Notes: a model not told the origin generated them from the letters alone. Positions 23,232-35,906 are shown, counted from the first letter of the stretch. The stretch is 64,000 bases of DNA from Cristatella mucedo (GCA_009760855.2 WPIO01000055.1:2756001-2820000); one strand, 5' to 3'. A program made the numbers and translations.

Positions 23232-24225
23232 ACTGGTCAAGTGTTCATTGTACGTACTAAACCTGAACTGCTTCTCATAGGACACCCAAAGCGTGTGGCT
23301 GGATTAAAAGGCTTTGCTGTTCTAATAGGTGATGCTATTGTGCGACCTTCACCACGTGCTCGTAATCTAGGTGTCGTGTTCGACAGCTGCCTCAATTTCA
23401 AAAGCTTCATTCAGAAGACTGCCTCTACAGCTATCCATCACATCCGATCCCTATCCAAGATTAGAAGCTGTCTCTCAGAGTGGCTTGTAAAAAAATTTAA
23501 CTAGCTTTTTAGTTCTGTCTCGGCTTGATTATTGTAATTCCCTTTTGGCTGGGCTCCCAAAGAAAGCTATTATGCCACTACAGCGGACTGTAAATATGGC
23601 TGCAAGGCTGGTCTTCAAGTCCCAGTGGTTTGAGCACGTGTCACCTTTGCTGAAAGAGCTAGGATGGTTGCCGGTTGAGCAAAGGATACGGAGCAAAGTT
23701 CTTACGCTGACGCACAAGGCCCGCCACAGCTTGGCTCCTTCGTACCTAGCTGAACTGCTGCATCAGTTTCATTCTGTTCGCACTCTCAGGTCCTGTGTGG
23801 ACAATAAATTAGCTGTCCCATTCCTCCACTTAAAGACAGTTGGCGACAGAAGCTTTAGCTCTGCAGGTCCTAGACTGTGGAACTCGCTTCCACAATTCTT
23901 AGGCAACGACATCTACTCTCCAACTGCCGACTATGGCACATCTTTTTCAGCGGTCCTGAACTGCCACTTCTATGCTACTCACTACGTCAACTGCTCTCCT
24001 AACTCTGCTATGCTTCCCACTTTGTCTTTGTTGCGTGAGACGAAGTCTGTTGGCTACCGAATGCGTACCGAAAGCCGCTTAGGCTGTGAGTGGGCTATAC
24101 AAAACTCTCCTGCGTAACACCCACATGGTCTTTATGACTTTGTGGAGTTACTGACGGAGATACATACGTACATACATGCTGACGATAAAAAGCTGTATTT
24201 GTCGTTTAAGCCTTCAAAGGTGATG
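23232..24225 (+). mobile_element. LINE-B, longest readable 3' half
   Basis: RT C-terminal region in two frames. 23241-23504 reads ARNLGVVFDSCLNFKSFI and SLSKIRSCLSEWLVKK. 23545-24117 reads AGLPKKAIMPLQRTVNMAAR, LKELGWLPVEQRI and GPRLWNSLPQFL. The family tail follows (ATGACTTTGTGGAGTTAC, GGAGATACATACGTACATAC). A further scrap at 24183-24222 reads DDKKLYLSFKPS, an RT DD-box relic. Inactive. Confidence 0.88.
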
Positions 24226-24629
24226 ATTTAGGGCTATTTTATATTTAACCTGTTTGTTTCTTATACTTGTTCTGAATTTGCTACGGTCCACATTCTGTTT
24301 TAGGGAGTCTCATTAAAGCTGGCACTTTCCTCAACCGTTTACTAGAGAATGGCTTCTTGGCAATTCTTCTTTCAGTGTCTCCGTCTGCAACTGCAGAGCC
24401 GTAAAAAAACTAACCTTCGGGATTTGCTTTACAGACTGATTGATAAAATGCTTGATTTGCAGACATTTAATGTAGAATATCAAAAATTTCCTTAAATTCA
24501 ACGGCGATAAAATGATCAGCTACATATAGTACAATCCTAGCCTGTAGCCGGACTGTAAGACTTCGCTCTTGCAGTTGCAATTGCTCCCGTGCTGTTTCAG
24601 GCTCATCAGATGGTCTAGATTTAAGTAAA

Positions 24630-24785
24630 TAATTAAATAAATATAATTCATTTATACAGCGCTGCAAGAGAACTTAATCTCTATTAAGGTGCTTCACATA
24701 TGCCTCAGGGCTCGAGCCCTCGACCTCAGTCAGACCTTGGTCGGGCGAGCACCTTAACGGCTAGACCAAACCAGCATAAGTGACT
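24630..24785 (-). mobile_element. SINE-B copy
   Basis: Reverse strand reads GGTTTGGTCTAGCCGTTAAG (A box), GGGCTCGAGCCCT (B box), then GATTAAGTTCTCTTGCAGCG and an AT-rich tail. Same family as 19480-19640. Confidence 0.8.
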
Positions 24786-24829
24786 TGTTCGAAAAATGCC
24801 TGAAGTTAAAATTTTTCCTTAGGCAAAGG

Positions 24830-25142
24830 CATGGATAGAATTTAACTAGCTCCAGGGTATCGTCTCGTCTGGATTGTTGTAGTTCCGTATTGGGTGTGTT
24901 ATCGAAAAAAACTCCCCTACTGCAGCTGGTGATTAGTAGTGCTGCAAGGGCAGCTGCAAAGACACCGAGGTTTAGCAATTTGTCTCTGTCGCTGAAGAAG
25001 CCACGATTGATCCAAGTTGTATAAGCCATGCAGAATATAGCTCTCATACTGAGCTCGAGGCCGTTAGTGGCTTGGCTCCTTTTTACCTAGCTCAACTGCT
25101 GTGCCAACTCGGGCCACTTCGCACCCTCAGGACTATTCTATT
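24830..25142 (+). mobile_element. LINE-B fragment, decayed
   Basis: Broken frames match SRLDYCNS-type sequence (TCTCGTCTGGATTGTTGTAG) and GTGGCTTGGCTCC...CCTAGCTCAACTGCT, then GCACCCTCAGG, collinear with 23520-23790. Confidence 0.65.
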
Positions 25143-25144
25143 GA

Positions 25145-25440
25145 CGATAATAAGAATAATAATAATAATAATACACTAGATAAAGCGCCCTCAGAGAATT
25201 TAATATCTTTCTACAGAGTTTACATTTGCTGCTAAGGTAGCACGATCGAATGGTCAGTGGTAACATGCTCAATAAACAACAAGAATAAAATGGTTATGGG
25301 TGACATGCACAGGGTCATCATCATGCAAGTATGGTTAGTGGCAGCTTGCACAGTGTCAGCACGCATAAGCACATAAAGGTTGAATCAAAGGAACCCACCA
25401 ATTGCTGTGATAAATACGATAAATAAGCCTGCATTCCTTG
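25145..25440 (-). mobile_element. LINE-A 3' stub
   Basis: Reversed tail: AAT tract, GATAAAGCGCCCTCAGAGAA, then GGGTGACATGCACAGGGTCA and CAAAGGAACCCACCAATTGC. Confidence 0.82.
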
Positions 25441-25469
25441 GTTAATGGACCATCAAATACAGATGCTTT

Positions 25470-25775
25470 TGTTCCCTAGGTCCAACACTGTGGTATTCAC
25501 TTTTAAAAATCTCATGCAAATACATTTTTCTCTCCTGCAGCCGACTGTGGCATATTCTTTTAAGTGGTCCTACACTGCTACTTCCTCCACTGCCATACTG
25601 ACTAAGCTAGGTTTCCCCCTTTTCTTTTTTGTTAGTGACACAAAGTCTGTTGGCTACCGCACTTGTACCAAAAGGTCCTTATTCCGTGGATGGACTTTAA
25701 AAAAAGCTTAACTGCATAACACACATCAGTGGTGTACGGCTGTCTGCAGTTGCAGCCGGAGATACTAAAAGACTA
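25470..25775 (+). mobile_element. LINE-B 3' stub
   Basis: GACTGTGGCATATTCTTTTA, then AAGTCTGTTGGCTACCG (SVGYR in translation) and GGAGATAC at the end, matching the last part of LINE-B. Confidence 0.7.
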
Positions 25776-26099
25776 AGTGCTCCCCTGAAGCCATTCACTA
25801 GTCAACGGCTGAGAAAATTACGAGCTTTAATAACACTCCCGACAACAGAACGCCGACTTTCTAAAAGACGGATCAAGTGTGGGAAACAAACACGTTCAAT
25901 ATACAGTAGCCCTAAATGATCACTGTTTACGGAGCAAGCCATCGTGCGAACAATTCTGAATGCAATTGGCATCGCTTAAATAGCATGCTCTGATGAGCAA
26001 TTGCTGACGTGGCCTTGGAAGAGTTCAATCGGCCTAAGGACAAGAGATATCCAGCCAATCAGCAGTAATCTGTGGCTTTAAAATATATCTGTTGCCCGA
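25776..26099. other. No feature recognised
   Basis: Short intronic stretch between elements. Confidence 0.4.
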
Positions 26100-29000
26100 G
26101 TCAACCGATGCTAGCGTTGTCTCGAACCGCTCAGCACGCTCCCCCACATGCATCACTGGAAATCTTTCTAACTTAGTGGTCATCAGGCCTGTTGTAACCC
26201 CATCGGCCAGACTTAACGCTTGCCTTTGGAATCCTCGCTCAATTTGCACTAAACCTCTAGTAATAAGCGACCTTATTTCTGAAAATGGTATCGACCTGCT
26301 CGCCCTAACTGAAACTTGGCTGAAATCGATGAACTGCCCGACAATTAAAGATGCTTACTCCATCTGGTAACTCATTGTTTCACACCCCCAGATCAATCAA
26401 AACTGGAGATGGAGTTGCTATTATCGTGCGCTTGAAATTCAACTTCAAGCCATTTGCAGTACCCTCGAAGCAGTCTTTTGAATCAATTGCCTTGGCCTCA
26501 TTCAAAAACAAGCTACCGATAGTGGCAGTAGTCTATCGCCCACCAGGTAACTAATCATCCTTTATCCCAGATTTCTCCGATCTCATTTTGATTCTGTGTG
26601 CAAGAAATCGATCCTTCCTCGTAATGGGTGATTTCAACGTTCACTTAGATAACTTATCTGACGCTTTCAGCACCGAATTTTGTGCAATGACTGACTCATA
26701 GTCTCTTGTGGCTCATGTACATGGCCCTACCCACGTCAAGGGTCACAAACTCGACCAGATTTTCTCATACGACTGCTCTTTGTCATCACCAATTATTACC
26801 GAATCCTGCTTATCTGACCACATGCAGATCTCATTTAATCTACAGTGTGTGCCCACATCCTCGTCTAAAATAACCTGTGAATCGCGAAACCTCAAGACCC
26901 TTGACATCGATGCTGTCCGTGCGAGAATATCTGCTTCACCTCTGCTGCTCAGTCCTTCCTCTGATCTGTCATCATTGGTAGATAGCTACAACACGACACT
27001 AGCTGACACGCTCGACGAGTTTGAACCTCTGACAAAGCACACTGTGCGCCCCTGCCCAGACGGCCTATGGTTTACCACAGACATTAAACTAGCCAAGTCT
27101 ACTAAACAAAATCTTGAAAAAGCGTACAAAAGATCTGGACTAACTGTCCATCGACAGGCATATGAGGACTACTGTAGGTCGTACCAATAGATCCTAGCAA
27201 AGGCAAAGTCTAGCTTTTATAGGAACATTGTTGAATCACAGATGCACAATCCAAACAGGGTTATGTCGACAAATCTCCTTAACCGTTCCCAGATTAGCTC
27301 CTTACCTGATGATCCTTGTGGTGATCTAGCCGATCGCTTCTCTCGATTCTTTGTGCAGAAGATAGACAAGATCAGGGAATCCATTCCTGTGATGACAACC
27401 AGGCGAGATGAGAGGCGCTCTAGAAGAACTTTGTGATCGATTGTATCAAAAGCTGCCGAAAGATCGAGCAAAACATGCAGAGACACTCTACCGATGTCTG
27501 CATTCCTAAGTAGGTCGTCGTATACCCTAAGCAATGTTGACTCTGTGGAGTGATTAGCTCTTAAGCCAGACTGGAACTTACTAGCAAGGTATGAGGTTTC
27601 GATATATGAGTTCAGCTGGTCTGCCATGACCCGTTCCAGTGTCTTTGATAGAAATAGTAGAAGGGAAACTGGGCGGTAGTTGCTTAAGTTCTCTTGGTCC
27701 AGTATAGCTTTCTTGAGAAATGGCCTGACTACAGCTTTTTTGAAATTTGCTGGGACATGACCGGAAGCTAATGACATATTAAAGATGTTGTTATGCATGG
27801 CAGAAGCAGATCAATACAACGCATGAGCAGGACAGCGGGAATAGGGTCCAGAGGACTTGTTATCGTCTTTGATTGAGATACGTACTTTAGGACTAAATCA
27901 CTAGTGACCTGCTTAAATGCAGACATTAAGGTGCCACCAGGAACCGAGGAACAGCACTCTAGTGGGGAAGGGACCTAAAAGTGAGCGACAAAATCTTGAA
28001 GTCAATCCGTTGCTTGACTGGTAGCCAGTGCAGGTCGGCGAGAAGTGGATTAATGTAGCAGCTGCGACGCTCACGACAGACAAGCCTAGCTGCAGACTTT
28101 TGCACCAGCTGCAATTGCCTGATCGCACATGCTGGTAGGCCAGTAAGCAGTGAGTTGCAGAAGTCGAGATGGGATGTCACGAATGCATGGACCAACTTGG
28201 ACGTGGTATCCTTATCTAAACATGCTCGAATTTTAGCAACGTTATGAAGCTGAAAATAGGCAGAGTTGACTGTGGAGCTGATATGGTCGTCTAACGAGAG
28301 GTCGCATTAGAATATGACACCTAGATTTCGAGCTGATTCAACTGGTGATATGCTGCCAGAGCCAATTTTAAGAGTAAGCTTTTCCAATCTCTAAATCACA
28401 ATGGGTTTGCCCATAACTTGTAAGTTAGTTTTATCAATTTTTAGTTTTAGAAAATTTGCTACCATCTATGTTCGGATGTCATTAATGCATGCAGCAAGTG
28501 AGCTAAGAGAATTTGAGTAGCTCGAAGGCTGGGAGGGATCAAAGCAAAGGTACAACAGAGTGACATCCGCATAGAAGTGAAAGCCTAGATTGAGCTTGGC
28601 AATCGCATCAGCAAGAGGGAGAGTATAAACCGACAAAAGAACCAGACCTAGCACTGAGCCCTGAGGTACTCCATATTTCAGAGGTACTTCAGATGATCTT
28701 TGTCCATTCATGTCAATACTCTGGAGTCTCCCACTGAGATAGGACCTGAACCACTGCATGGCACGAACTAAATGCACGGTCTCCAAAGGATTTAAGATTT
28801 GTATGAGGTATTTGTAGACTGTTGGATTCCGAAAAGCGGGTGGTACGATGCTTGGTCTGATGGGGTAGTATATCTGAGAGATAGGCTGGAGCCATAGATC
28901 CCGACCTGCGTCTGAACATCTCCTGACCTGACCACATTTAAAAGGAACTTAAAAACACACCTATTTAGGACAGCATTTAGTGGGTCCCTGTGATTCGTCC

Positions 29001-29222
29001 TTGATGTGCTTATGCGTGCTGACACTGTGCATGCTGCCACTGACCACATTTGCATGCTGACCCTGTGCATGTCACCCCTAACCATGTTATTCATTTTGTT
29101 TGTTTTTCATGCATGATTTTACTTACCATTCAATTGCATATCACTTTGCAGCAAATGTAAAGCGCCTAGAAAGCAATTAAGTTCTCTGAGGGCGCTTTAT
29201 TAAGTGCATTATTATTATTATT
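26100..29222. mobile_element. LINE-A copy with three consecutive in-place inversions
   Basis: 26100-27393 is LINE-A forward (endonuclease: LTETWL, YRPPG, then linker), with frame breaks near 26370 and 26554. 27394-27963, 27964-28761 and 28762-28896 are each reversed. 28897-29222 is forward again to the ATT tail. Mapped onto the intact-order copy at 36930-40412, the blocks correspond to about 37250-38541, 38545-39105, 39128-39919, 39924-40060 and 40083-40412. They therefore keep the element order, with the middle three flipped in place. RT boxes are mutated (FYADVTLLYL). See the finding. Confidence 0.88.
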
Positions 29223-29744
29223 CTTAATATGCTGTACTCGAGGTCAAGGTGAGATTGCTAGGTTACGTATCGGTCTAATAGATTTAAAGTGGAGTCAGCC
29301 GAAGATGCAATAAAACCTAATAGACGTCCAGCGCCTCAAGGAAAACACACCACTCAGCTGTCACAAGAACTTACAAAATACGTTGGCCTCGCTATAAAAT
29401 AGCAACTTAGGATACAAAGGTTTAACCTTTTCATTGAAGGCCGGCGTTAGTTACTATTGCAGTTAAATACTCTGCTAAAGGCTGAGTTGAAATTTCAATG
29501 AGCGTAGACGACACTGGTCGTGCTTTTAATGGACGGTTGATATTACCTGCATCCTAGTGGCTGCTTACATTGATGTCGCCTCCCACGATACAACGCATTG
29601 CCGGCGTTTTTTCAATCTTTCGGCTGACCTTCCTCGCGGCAGCGGACTAAAGGTGACGCTCTGCAATCTTCACGACATGATTACTGTTTCCACTTAGTCC
29701 TAAGTATACTTTAGTCCGGATTCTAAAAGATTTGAACAGATTCC
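29223..29744. other. No feature recognised
   Basis: Intronic DNA without visible exon or element. Confidence 0.4.
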
Positions 29745-29835
29745 CTTTTGCAGCAAATGTAAAGCGCCTAGGAAGAGATTGAGTTCTCTGAGGGTGCTTT
29801 ATCCAGTGCATTATTATTATTATTATTATTGATTT
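29745..29835 (+). mobile_element. LINE-A tail only
   Basis: GCAGCAAATGTAAAGCGCC to GAGGGTGCTTTATCCAGTGC, then an ATT tract: the last 90 bases of LINE-A. Confidence 0.85.
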
Positions 29836-29999
29836 AAACTAGCTACGGCTAGTGAGATAGACGTGAACAATTACACACACACACACACGCAGGACCGACT
29901 AATGGTGGATTTGTAAATAAGAACTATTTAGGATCTTGGCAGTCAATTCAAGCTAAGCCCAATTCCACGATCTTCCAGACATAGCTGCGTCGAGGATTT

Positions 30000-30650
30000 A
30001 GTGTAAAAGTTCCGCATACGCAATTGGCCATTCCGTCGACCGCTCCCAAAAACTCCCGAACCTCGCTACCGGCACTTCCGCTCGCTGCAAGTTCGCTGCT
30101 GCTGTTCTTTCACTTTTCTGTCAGTCTCGAGGGCACGTTACTATTTGCGCGCTGACGAATTGTGTTCCCTGCATGCTGCTGCTGAGGCAACTGACGAGAA
30201 GCGTCGGCTTCGAGCATTATTCGTCTAATGTCACGTGTCCGATGTCACGTGTCTGAGTCGTGGCATAATTCGCCAGCGAATTTCCTGACGAATCTTTGGC
30301 ATGCAGTCTCTGGCAAGCTGCGCTACTTATTTGTGTGCATCTGGCACTACCGTTAACACCTTCAGATGCGACGGAGTGCGACACGAGTTAGGCTGTGAAG
30401 CTGCGGCGAAATCTTGCGACTTCGTCACAGCTTTTACATCTATAAAGTTGCTCCCCGGATGTTGCCGGCGAGCTAGGCTCCGTCATTCGGTTCGTGCAGC
30501 GCGCCACTAGGTATCGGTTACGGTTTCTATCAAACGTTCTGCTTTTACTGACGTTACGACTAGTAAATGGTTTCAGCTGAATGTGAATGAGTCCCAGCTC
30601 AGGCTTCTTCCTTCTGCTCTCCGACACGTTATCACCGGCGACAGCACGCT
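30000..30650. other. GC/CpG-richer segment with paired CACGTG motifs
   Basis: This block is visibly richer in CG dinucleotides than its surroundings and holds GATGTCACGTGTC-type motifs twice near 30229-30252 (E-box CACGTG). Frames are open on both strands (30301-30510 and 30627-30388), but neither shows a known domain or splice signals. It could be an internal promoter or old duplicated DNA. Confidence 0.3.
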
Positions 30651-32474
30651 TTCTTTGTGGTCCAGCCCGTGCTGCATATCATTCAGTGTACTTCCCACAT
30701 AGTGCTGGCTGTGAACTTAATGTCAAACGACAGATTGCAGGCATTTAAAGACACCGGTAAAACGCCATCTTCACTAATCTGGCAGTTTTGTTCAAAGCGC
30801 AAGCTCAGCATCGCAAAGTTGGCGCTTCGCAAAAATGGAATGGCTGCGCTTGTGGGGCAAACGCAGTTGGCACTGCGTTTGTGGGGCAACGAGTGAAAGC
30901 TTCGGGAGAAAGTACCCGGGGGGCCAGCCTTTGAAAAAAATGTTCAACAACTTCAAACGAATTACAATGTTTAAATTAAAAGCATTTCAACTTTCAATTT
31001 CAAGTATGAGAGCAAGGGATGCCACTATCAATGCAAATAAGCTAACTGTCACACTATTTTTTGACACTATTCGTTTTTCTAACCCCGCGGTGTGATTACA
31101 AGCACATTACAAAGCTATACATCATCATGCTGAGGTGAAGATGTAGTTTGGCACCGGAGGACACTCAGTGCTTCTGGTCAGTAAGACCTGTGGTCATTAC
31201 TAGATATTGATTAGTGCACCCACGAGCACTCAAAGCAAAGTTGAAACATTTTATGGTGATTAAAGCTCAATAAAATCTGATCACGGAAATAAATTCATCA
31301 TGATTTTCTTTACCAGAGGCGCGACACACATTCTGCCTTGAACTTTGCCTCCAACTGATGATTTAAGGCTTGTTAGAAGCAATTCAAGCCTACTTAATTT
31401 TGGTCTAAAACCATCAAAATTGAAAAATTAGGTCCACCTTCATAACCTACCGGCTTTTGTCAGGAATAACTCACGAGACGTCTTTCCTGTCGCCTCTTTC
31501 TTTCTTCTCTCAGTCTCTCCGTCACTGTGCTGATGGCGAGAACGCATTGACTTTAGAACTTCTTCTTACGCAAGATTTTCATTTGTATTTAATCAAAAGA
31601 ATAAAGGAATTTTATTTTAGAAAATGCCCTTCGTTTGAATCAGTTTAGCAATACTTGTAAGCGTCGGAAAAAGTGTAGGCGTACAATTAAGCACACGAGA
31701 GCCTGTCGTCACCTCCGGTGTAGTGCAGAGAGCTCAAGGCTGCTGAAATCATCTGAAATTCACTCGTAAAAAATTTTAAAATTAAAAGCCATTCAAGTGT
31801 TTCAAGTCCAGGCATTTTCGCACTCAATTTTAACTATTACAGAGCGCGTTACAGCTTCAAATCTTAATTAGCAAGCTACCTCCAGCCTTGTGTTTACTCA
31901 TTGCTATGCGCTTCCTGTACGTGTACAAGTATATCGCAAAGGATTTCACATCAAAGTAAATGCAGCCTAGACACATAGGTAAACTGCAAAAAGGGGGATG
32001 GGCATCGGTGGGGGGGACCGAGCTCTACAGATGTGATAGGAAAGAGTGGCTAAGAGTGGCTGGGAGCAACTGGGAGCCCCTGCAAAACCCTGTGAAGGAT
32101 AATATGCAACTATCGTATATATGATTAAGCTCTAGTTAGCTGGTAAATTATTACTGGTATCCATATGTCCGCCACAGCCACCAATGGCAGTCGAAAAATG
32201 GTGAGGCCTATGGTCAGGCCTTCATTTACGTATTGAAATGTCGTGTAGCAGTAAAACTACAAATAATGATGCTTCGCCAGCTAGATGCCAATCAGATAAA
32301 TGATCTGGTACACAAGTAATATTTTTCAAATAGTACTTCAAAACTAAGTTTTGTACTCGGTCCGTGGTATCTTTTTTAAATGCAGTATTTGCAACGCCAT
32401 ATTACGTTACGCGATAAGCTAACTTCGACTGTCTTTATGGGAAATTAGCTAGGTCTTTAAGCCTGTATGCTGTC
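30651..32474. other. No gene recognised
   Basis: Intronic DNA. It includes a short near-duplicate of TGTGGGGCAACG-like sequence at 30853-30891. No exon is supported. Confidence 0.4.
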
Positions 32475-32600
32475 GGCCTAACTTGGTCCAATGGTAAAAT
32501 ATTTGCCTTGAAGTACCAGGGTCGTGGGTTTGAAACCTGCAGCGTACGTCGAGTGCCTGGATCGAGATTATGTTCTCGAAGGAACCTAGACAAGTCGGTA
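32475..32600 (+). mobile_element. SINE-B copy, decayed
   Basis: AACTTGGTCCAATGGTAAAA (A-box region), TGGGTTTGAAACC (B box), then GAGTGCCTGGATCGAGATTA and GTTCTCGAAGGAACC. Confidence 0.65.
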
Positions 32601-32944
32601 AATTGATTTGCCTGCATCCCGTATATTTAAGCGTTAGAGTAAGATAAAAAAGTACTACTTTACCTAAATAACTTTTTCTAAGCGTTCCTTGTATGCCAGA
32701 TAACAATGACTGCGGAACAATGAAATTTTCAGAAATATATATTACCGTGGGTCGAATTTTCAAATTCATGAAGCTGGTAGCTTTTTCCTACACGCTTCCT
32801 GAACGGGAAGAAAGCGACAGAAAACAACTTCGTTAGCTCGCTGCCACGTGTACCTCACTATGCGAGTCCAAAAAACCTTCAAAGAACGGAAAAATTAGCG
32901 GCATTAGTAAAATTAAACTTTGATATTTTGGCAAGCTGATTTAC

Positions 32945-33045
32945 AAGTATACTGATAAGCCTCGGTGGTCTTCTCAAAGCTTGGAGCGGGAAATAATGGT
33001 TCCCTTCCAGCAGGACTCGAACCCAAAAGCCGGGCCGAGAAGTGC
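32945..33045 (-). mobile_element. tRNA-like SINE relic
   Basis: Reverse strand has TGGGTTCGAGTCCTGCT, a B-box-type sequence, after a region resembling the SINE-A head. Too decayed to assign firmly. Confidence 0.4.
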
Positions 33046-33930
33046 AAGCCGAAGAATAACTAATTTAAAGACAGGGTGAGTGGATAATGTGTAATCTATC
33101 TATTTGGTTTGAGCCCTATTGGCGGACTACCGGTCTCTTGCACGCAGACGCCGATCACAACTGGGATCCGTTAACCTGCTCTGCCTATGTAGCAAGATCG
33201 ACATTTGAACTGAGTGCAAAATGTTGCTAATCCATCCATAAGTTTTGCTCGATTAGAGCTATCCAATCTGACTACTGATAGATAAAGTATATTTTTTCCT
33301 TAGCCACTAAATACTTCTGTACTGAATTTTCTGTGCAAGCAAAATACCGAGAGGCGATGGTAAATCGAGCGGTTCTGGTTCAGAAAATCATGCGGCGTCT
33401 GCAGTGCGACACGATTACAGCTAGAGGAGCTATTTCAGCTGGACACTGCTGTGTACATCAATAATGGTTCTCACTATGACGACTAGCAAGTCTCTGTCAT
33501 AGGGAATCCGACGATAGGACCGGTTTATTCGCAGTGTGAAATGTGAAAGGGAGTGCACCCTAACTCACCTGAAGAAGAGTATAGCCGACCAAATGCGTCA
33601 GATGTCGCTGCCTGACTCTGGGCTTTTTGCACGCTCTCACCCGAAGGTGCACACTGGTGCTTAGTGCGAAGCTGCATGTGCACCGTGGCACTGAGAGTCT
33701 GTGCTTAAAGCGAAATCCGATGCGATAAGAAATCAGACGCGTCTGATTTGCATGAGTAGAGAGGCGACAGCCTCGTTCCAAGCTTCTACTTAGCCTCGCT
33801 TTAGAGGCTCAGGGCAGCAGCCAGCTGATGTCAGTCTACCCCAGGCAATCACACACATCGCGCCTCGCTGCTGCTTGTCACCACTCCACGTTCACCTGTC
33901 TCAGCTCTGTATGTCGCAGCCACTGACCGC
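33046..33930. other. Intron 2, 3' part; nothing recognised
   Basis: Mixed AT and GC-rich DNA leading to the Ig2 exon. No separate gene is supported. Confidence 0.4.
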
Positions 33931-33967
33931 TGTGCAGTGCACAAGCGATTGGATGACGGTTTTACAG

Positions 33968-34249
33968 TGGCTCCGTCACCGCCAGACATACAGCCAGCGG
34001 AATTGCTGTTCAACGACGGCGATGTGGCGGCCATTACTTGCTCCTCTGACAACGGAAGTCCAGCAGCTGAAGTCAACATTGCGCTGAAATCAAGCCAATA
34101 TAACGTAATGTCTATTTCGGCATTCAGCATTAATATTTCAATTCTCAGACTGAATATGTCCAAGGAGTTGCATAATGCGACGGTGACGTGCTCGGTTTTA
34201 AATCACAACTTACCTAACATGACCGTTTCTCGCACCATTAAAGTCAATC
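33968..34249 (+). CDS. IgSF receptor exon 3: Ig2 domain
   Basis: The donor C|GTAAGT is strong. Two AG acceptors fit phase 1: ACAG| at 33967 (used here, 282 bases) and GCAG| at 33937, which would add ten residues (HKRLDDGFTV). The domain reads APSPPDIQPAELLF, GDVAAITCSSDNGSPAAEVN, then HNATVTCSVLNHN. The two Ig cysteines are AITC and TVTC. The C-strand tryptophan is again missing (AEVNIALKS). NGSPAAEV resembles the N-G-x-P-A-A stretch common in C2/I-type domains. Sequons: NIS, NMS, NAT, NMT. Confidence 0.83.
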
Positions 34250-35906
34250 GTAAGTTGACTTTTTAATAGCATTTTGTTGAATAAAGCCATTTGAAACTGT
34301 TCGTCGTGTCACATTGTCATGGCCAATGTCAAAACACGGGCATACGTATGAAAAAGCTGGAAATGTGAAAGCCAAGACGGCCACTCGCTAAAAAGTCAGT
34401 AGATGCTCAACATATAACAAAATAAAAAAGTAAGAGGACAGGAATACAGAGTGTCCGTTCTTTTAGGCCACCATTATTCTGCTGATCGTCGTTCGCCATA
34501 GGTAATCGCCGCTGCTGTAGTTGCTTTGCTTGCAAGTACGCTGGTGTCGTGGACACCGATTTATTGGGTGACGTGTGTCAGAGCAGCTTTAGTTGTCGTA
34601 GAGGCGGGAGCTTTAATTATTCTTACCAACGCCTAATATTCAATTTCACTTAACAGAAAAAGAGGCCATAGCTTATCATATGTAGGTCAGCCAAATCAGT
34701 GTGGATGTAAAACCACCTGCTGCAAAATACTTGAAGTTGAAAATCCTTATATCAAAATCTTAGTTTTTGGAAAATCCCCGTTACACTTTTAGGCTTCAGA
34801 AAAGCGTCCATGGTTTAGTAAAACATTGGGCGCCTAATTTAGCAGTAACTGTAAAGATTTACTAGGCTACCTCTAACTCAGCATTAATTTTTTAATTTTC
34901 CTAGAGGCTGCATTGCGATACACGTAAAATGCATAAACAGAGATTTAGTTTTATCAGAACGATATAAAAATGTCTTAACAATATTCTTTCAATTTAGACT
35001 AACCATGATATTTTATATCCAAGACTGAAAGATAGGAGCTGAGAACGACGTGCTTGCGTATTAGTAGCAAAGCGGGTGAAGGCTAAAATAAAAGTCCTGA
35101 AGCACGCTGCATTTAAAAATGAGTAGAAAAAAGGTTCTAGTTCACGTCGAGGGAAACAGTAATGTCTTGGTATTACTACAGTGCAACGATATGCAGTGGC
35201 TATCTAGCAGGGCTTGTTTAAAATTGATTGTAATCCTATGGAGCCCGATTTGTCAGCCGTAATGTAAGCAACTGAAGTACTTATGCCGAAATTAAAGCTA
35301 ACCCTTAGCCCGGATTAGTGTACGAATAAGTCCGGAAGATTTTCAGAACCCTTTATTTCATTATTAAATAAGAGCAGATTCAGTGAATACAATAAAGATT
35401 GCTGGTGTGGGACAGTGCAAAATCAAAATTAGTGGTTAGCCACTACAATAAAAAACTAATAGAATTCAGCCGCTCAAAATTAAAACGAAGTGATTGATAT
35501 CATGCTTTAGGATCTTTTATTAGACAAATATAGTCAGTGAGGTATCACAGAACAAATTATTTAAAAGTGCTGACCTACACCGATCTTGACTGGCTTGTGT
35601 GGCTTAGTCACTGTTACCAGTGAATTGTTTTTTCATTAAATGAGCTTATTAAAACATCTAATAAGCTATATTTAATTTGTGCATGGATTTCATAAATTTT
35701 TGTATGGATTTAAATACTCGCCCAAGCTGTTTGTGATGCTAAAAGGCCTCTAAAGCATTCTTGCCGGCGCAAATGCAAAATGTTCCTTGCAGGGAACTGC
35801 GATCCTTGCTCTCGTGCTGATAACTAGAGCAGCATATAAGGCACTCATTCCTTGAAATGACTTTAGGAAAGGTCTAGAATGCTTTTTTGTGACATTCATT
35901 TTGTAG
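34250..35906. other. Intron 3
   Basis: AT-rich intron of about 1.66 kb. No repeat family or extra exon is recognised. Confidence 0.5.
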
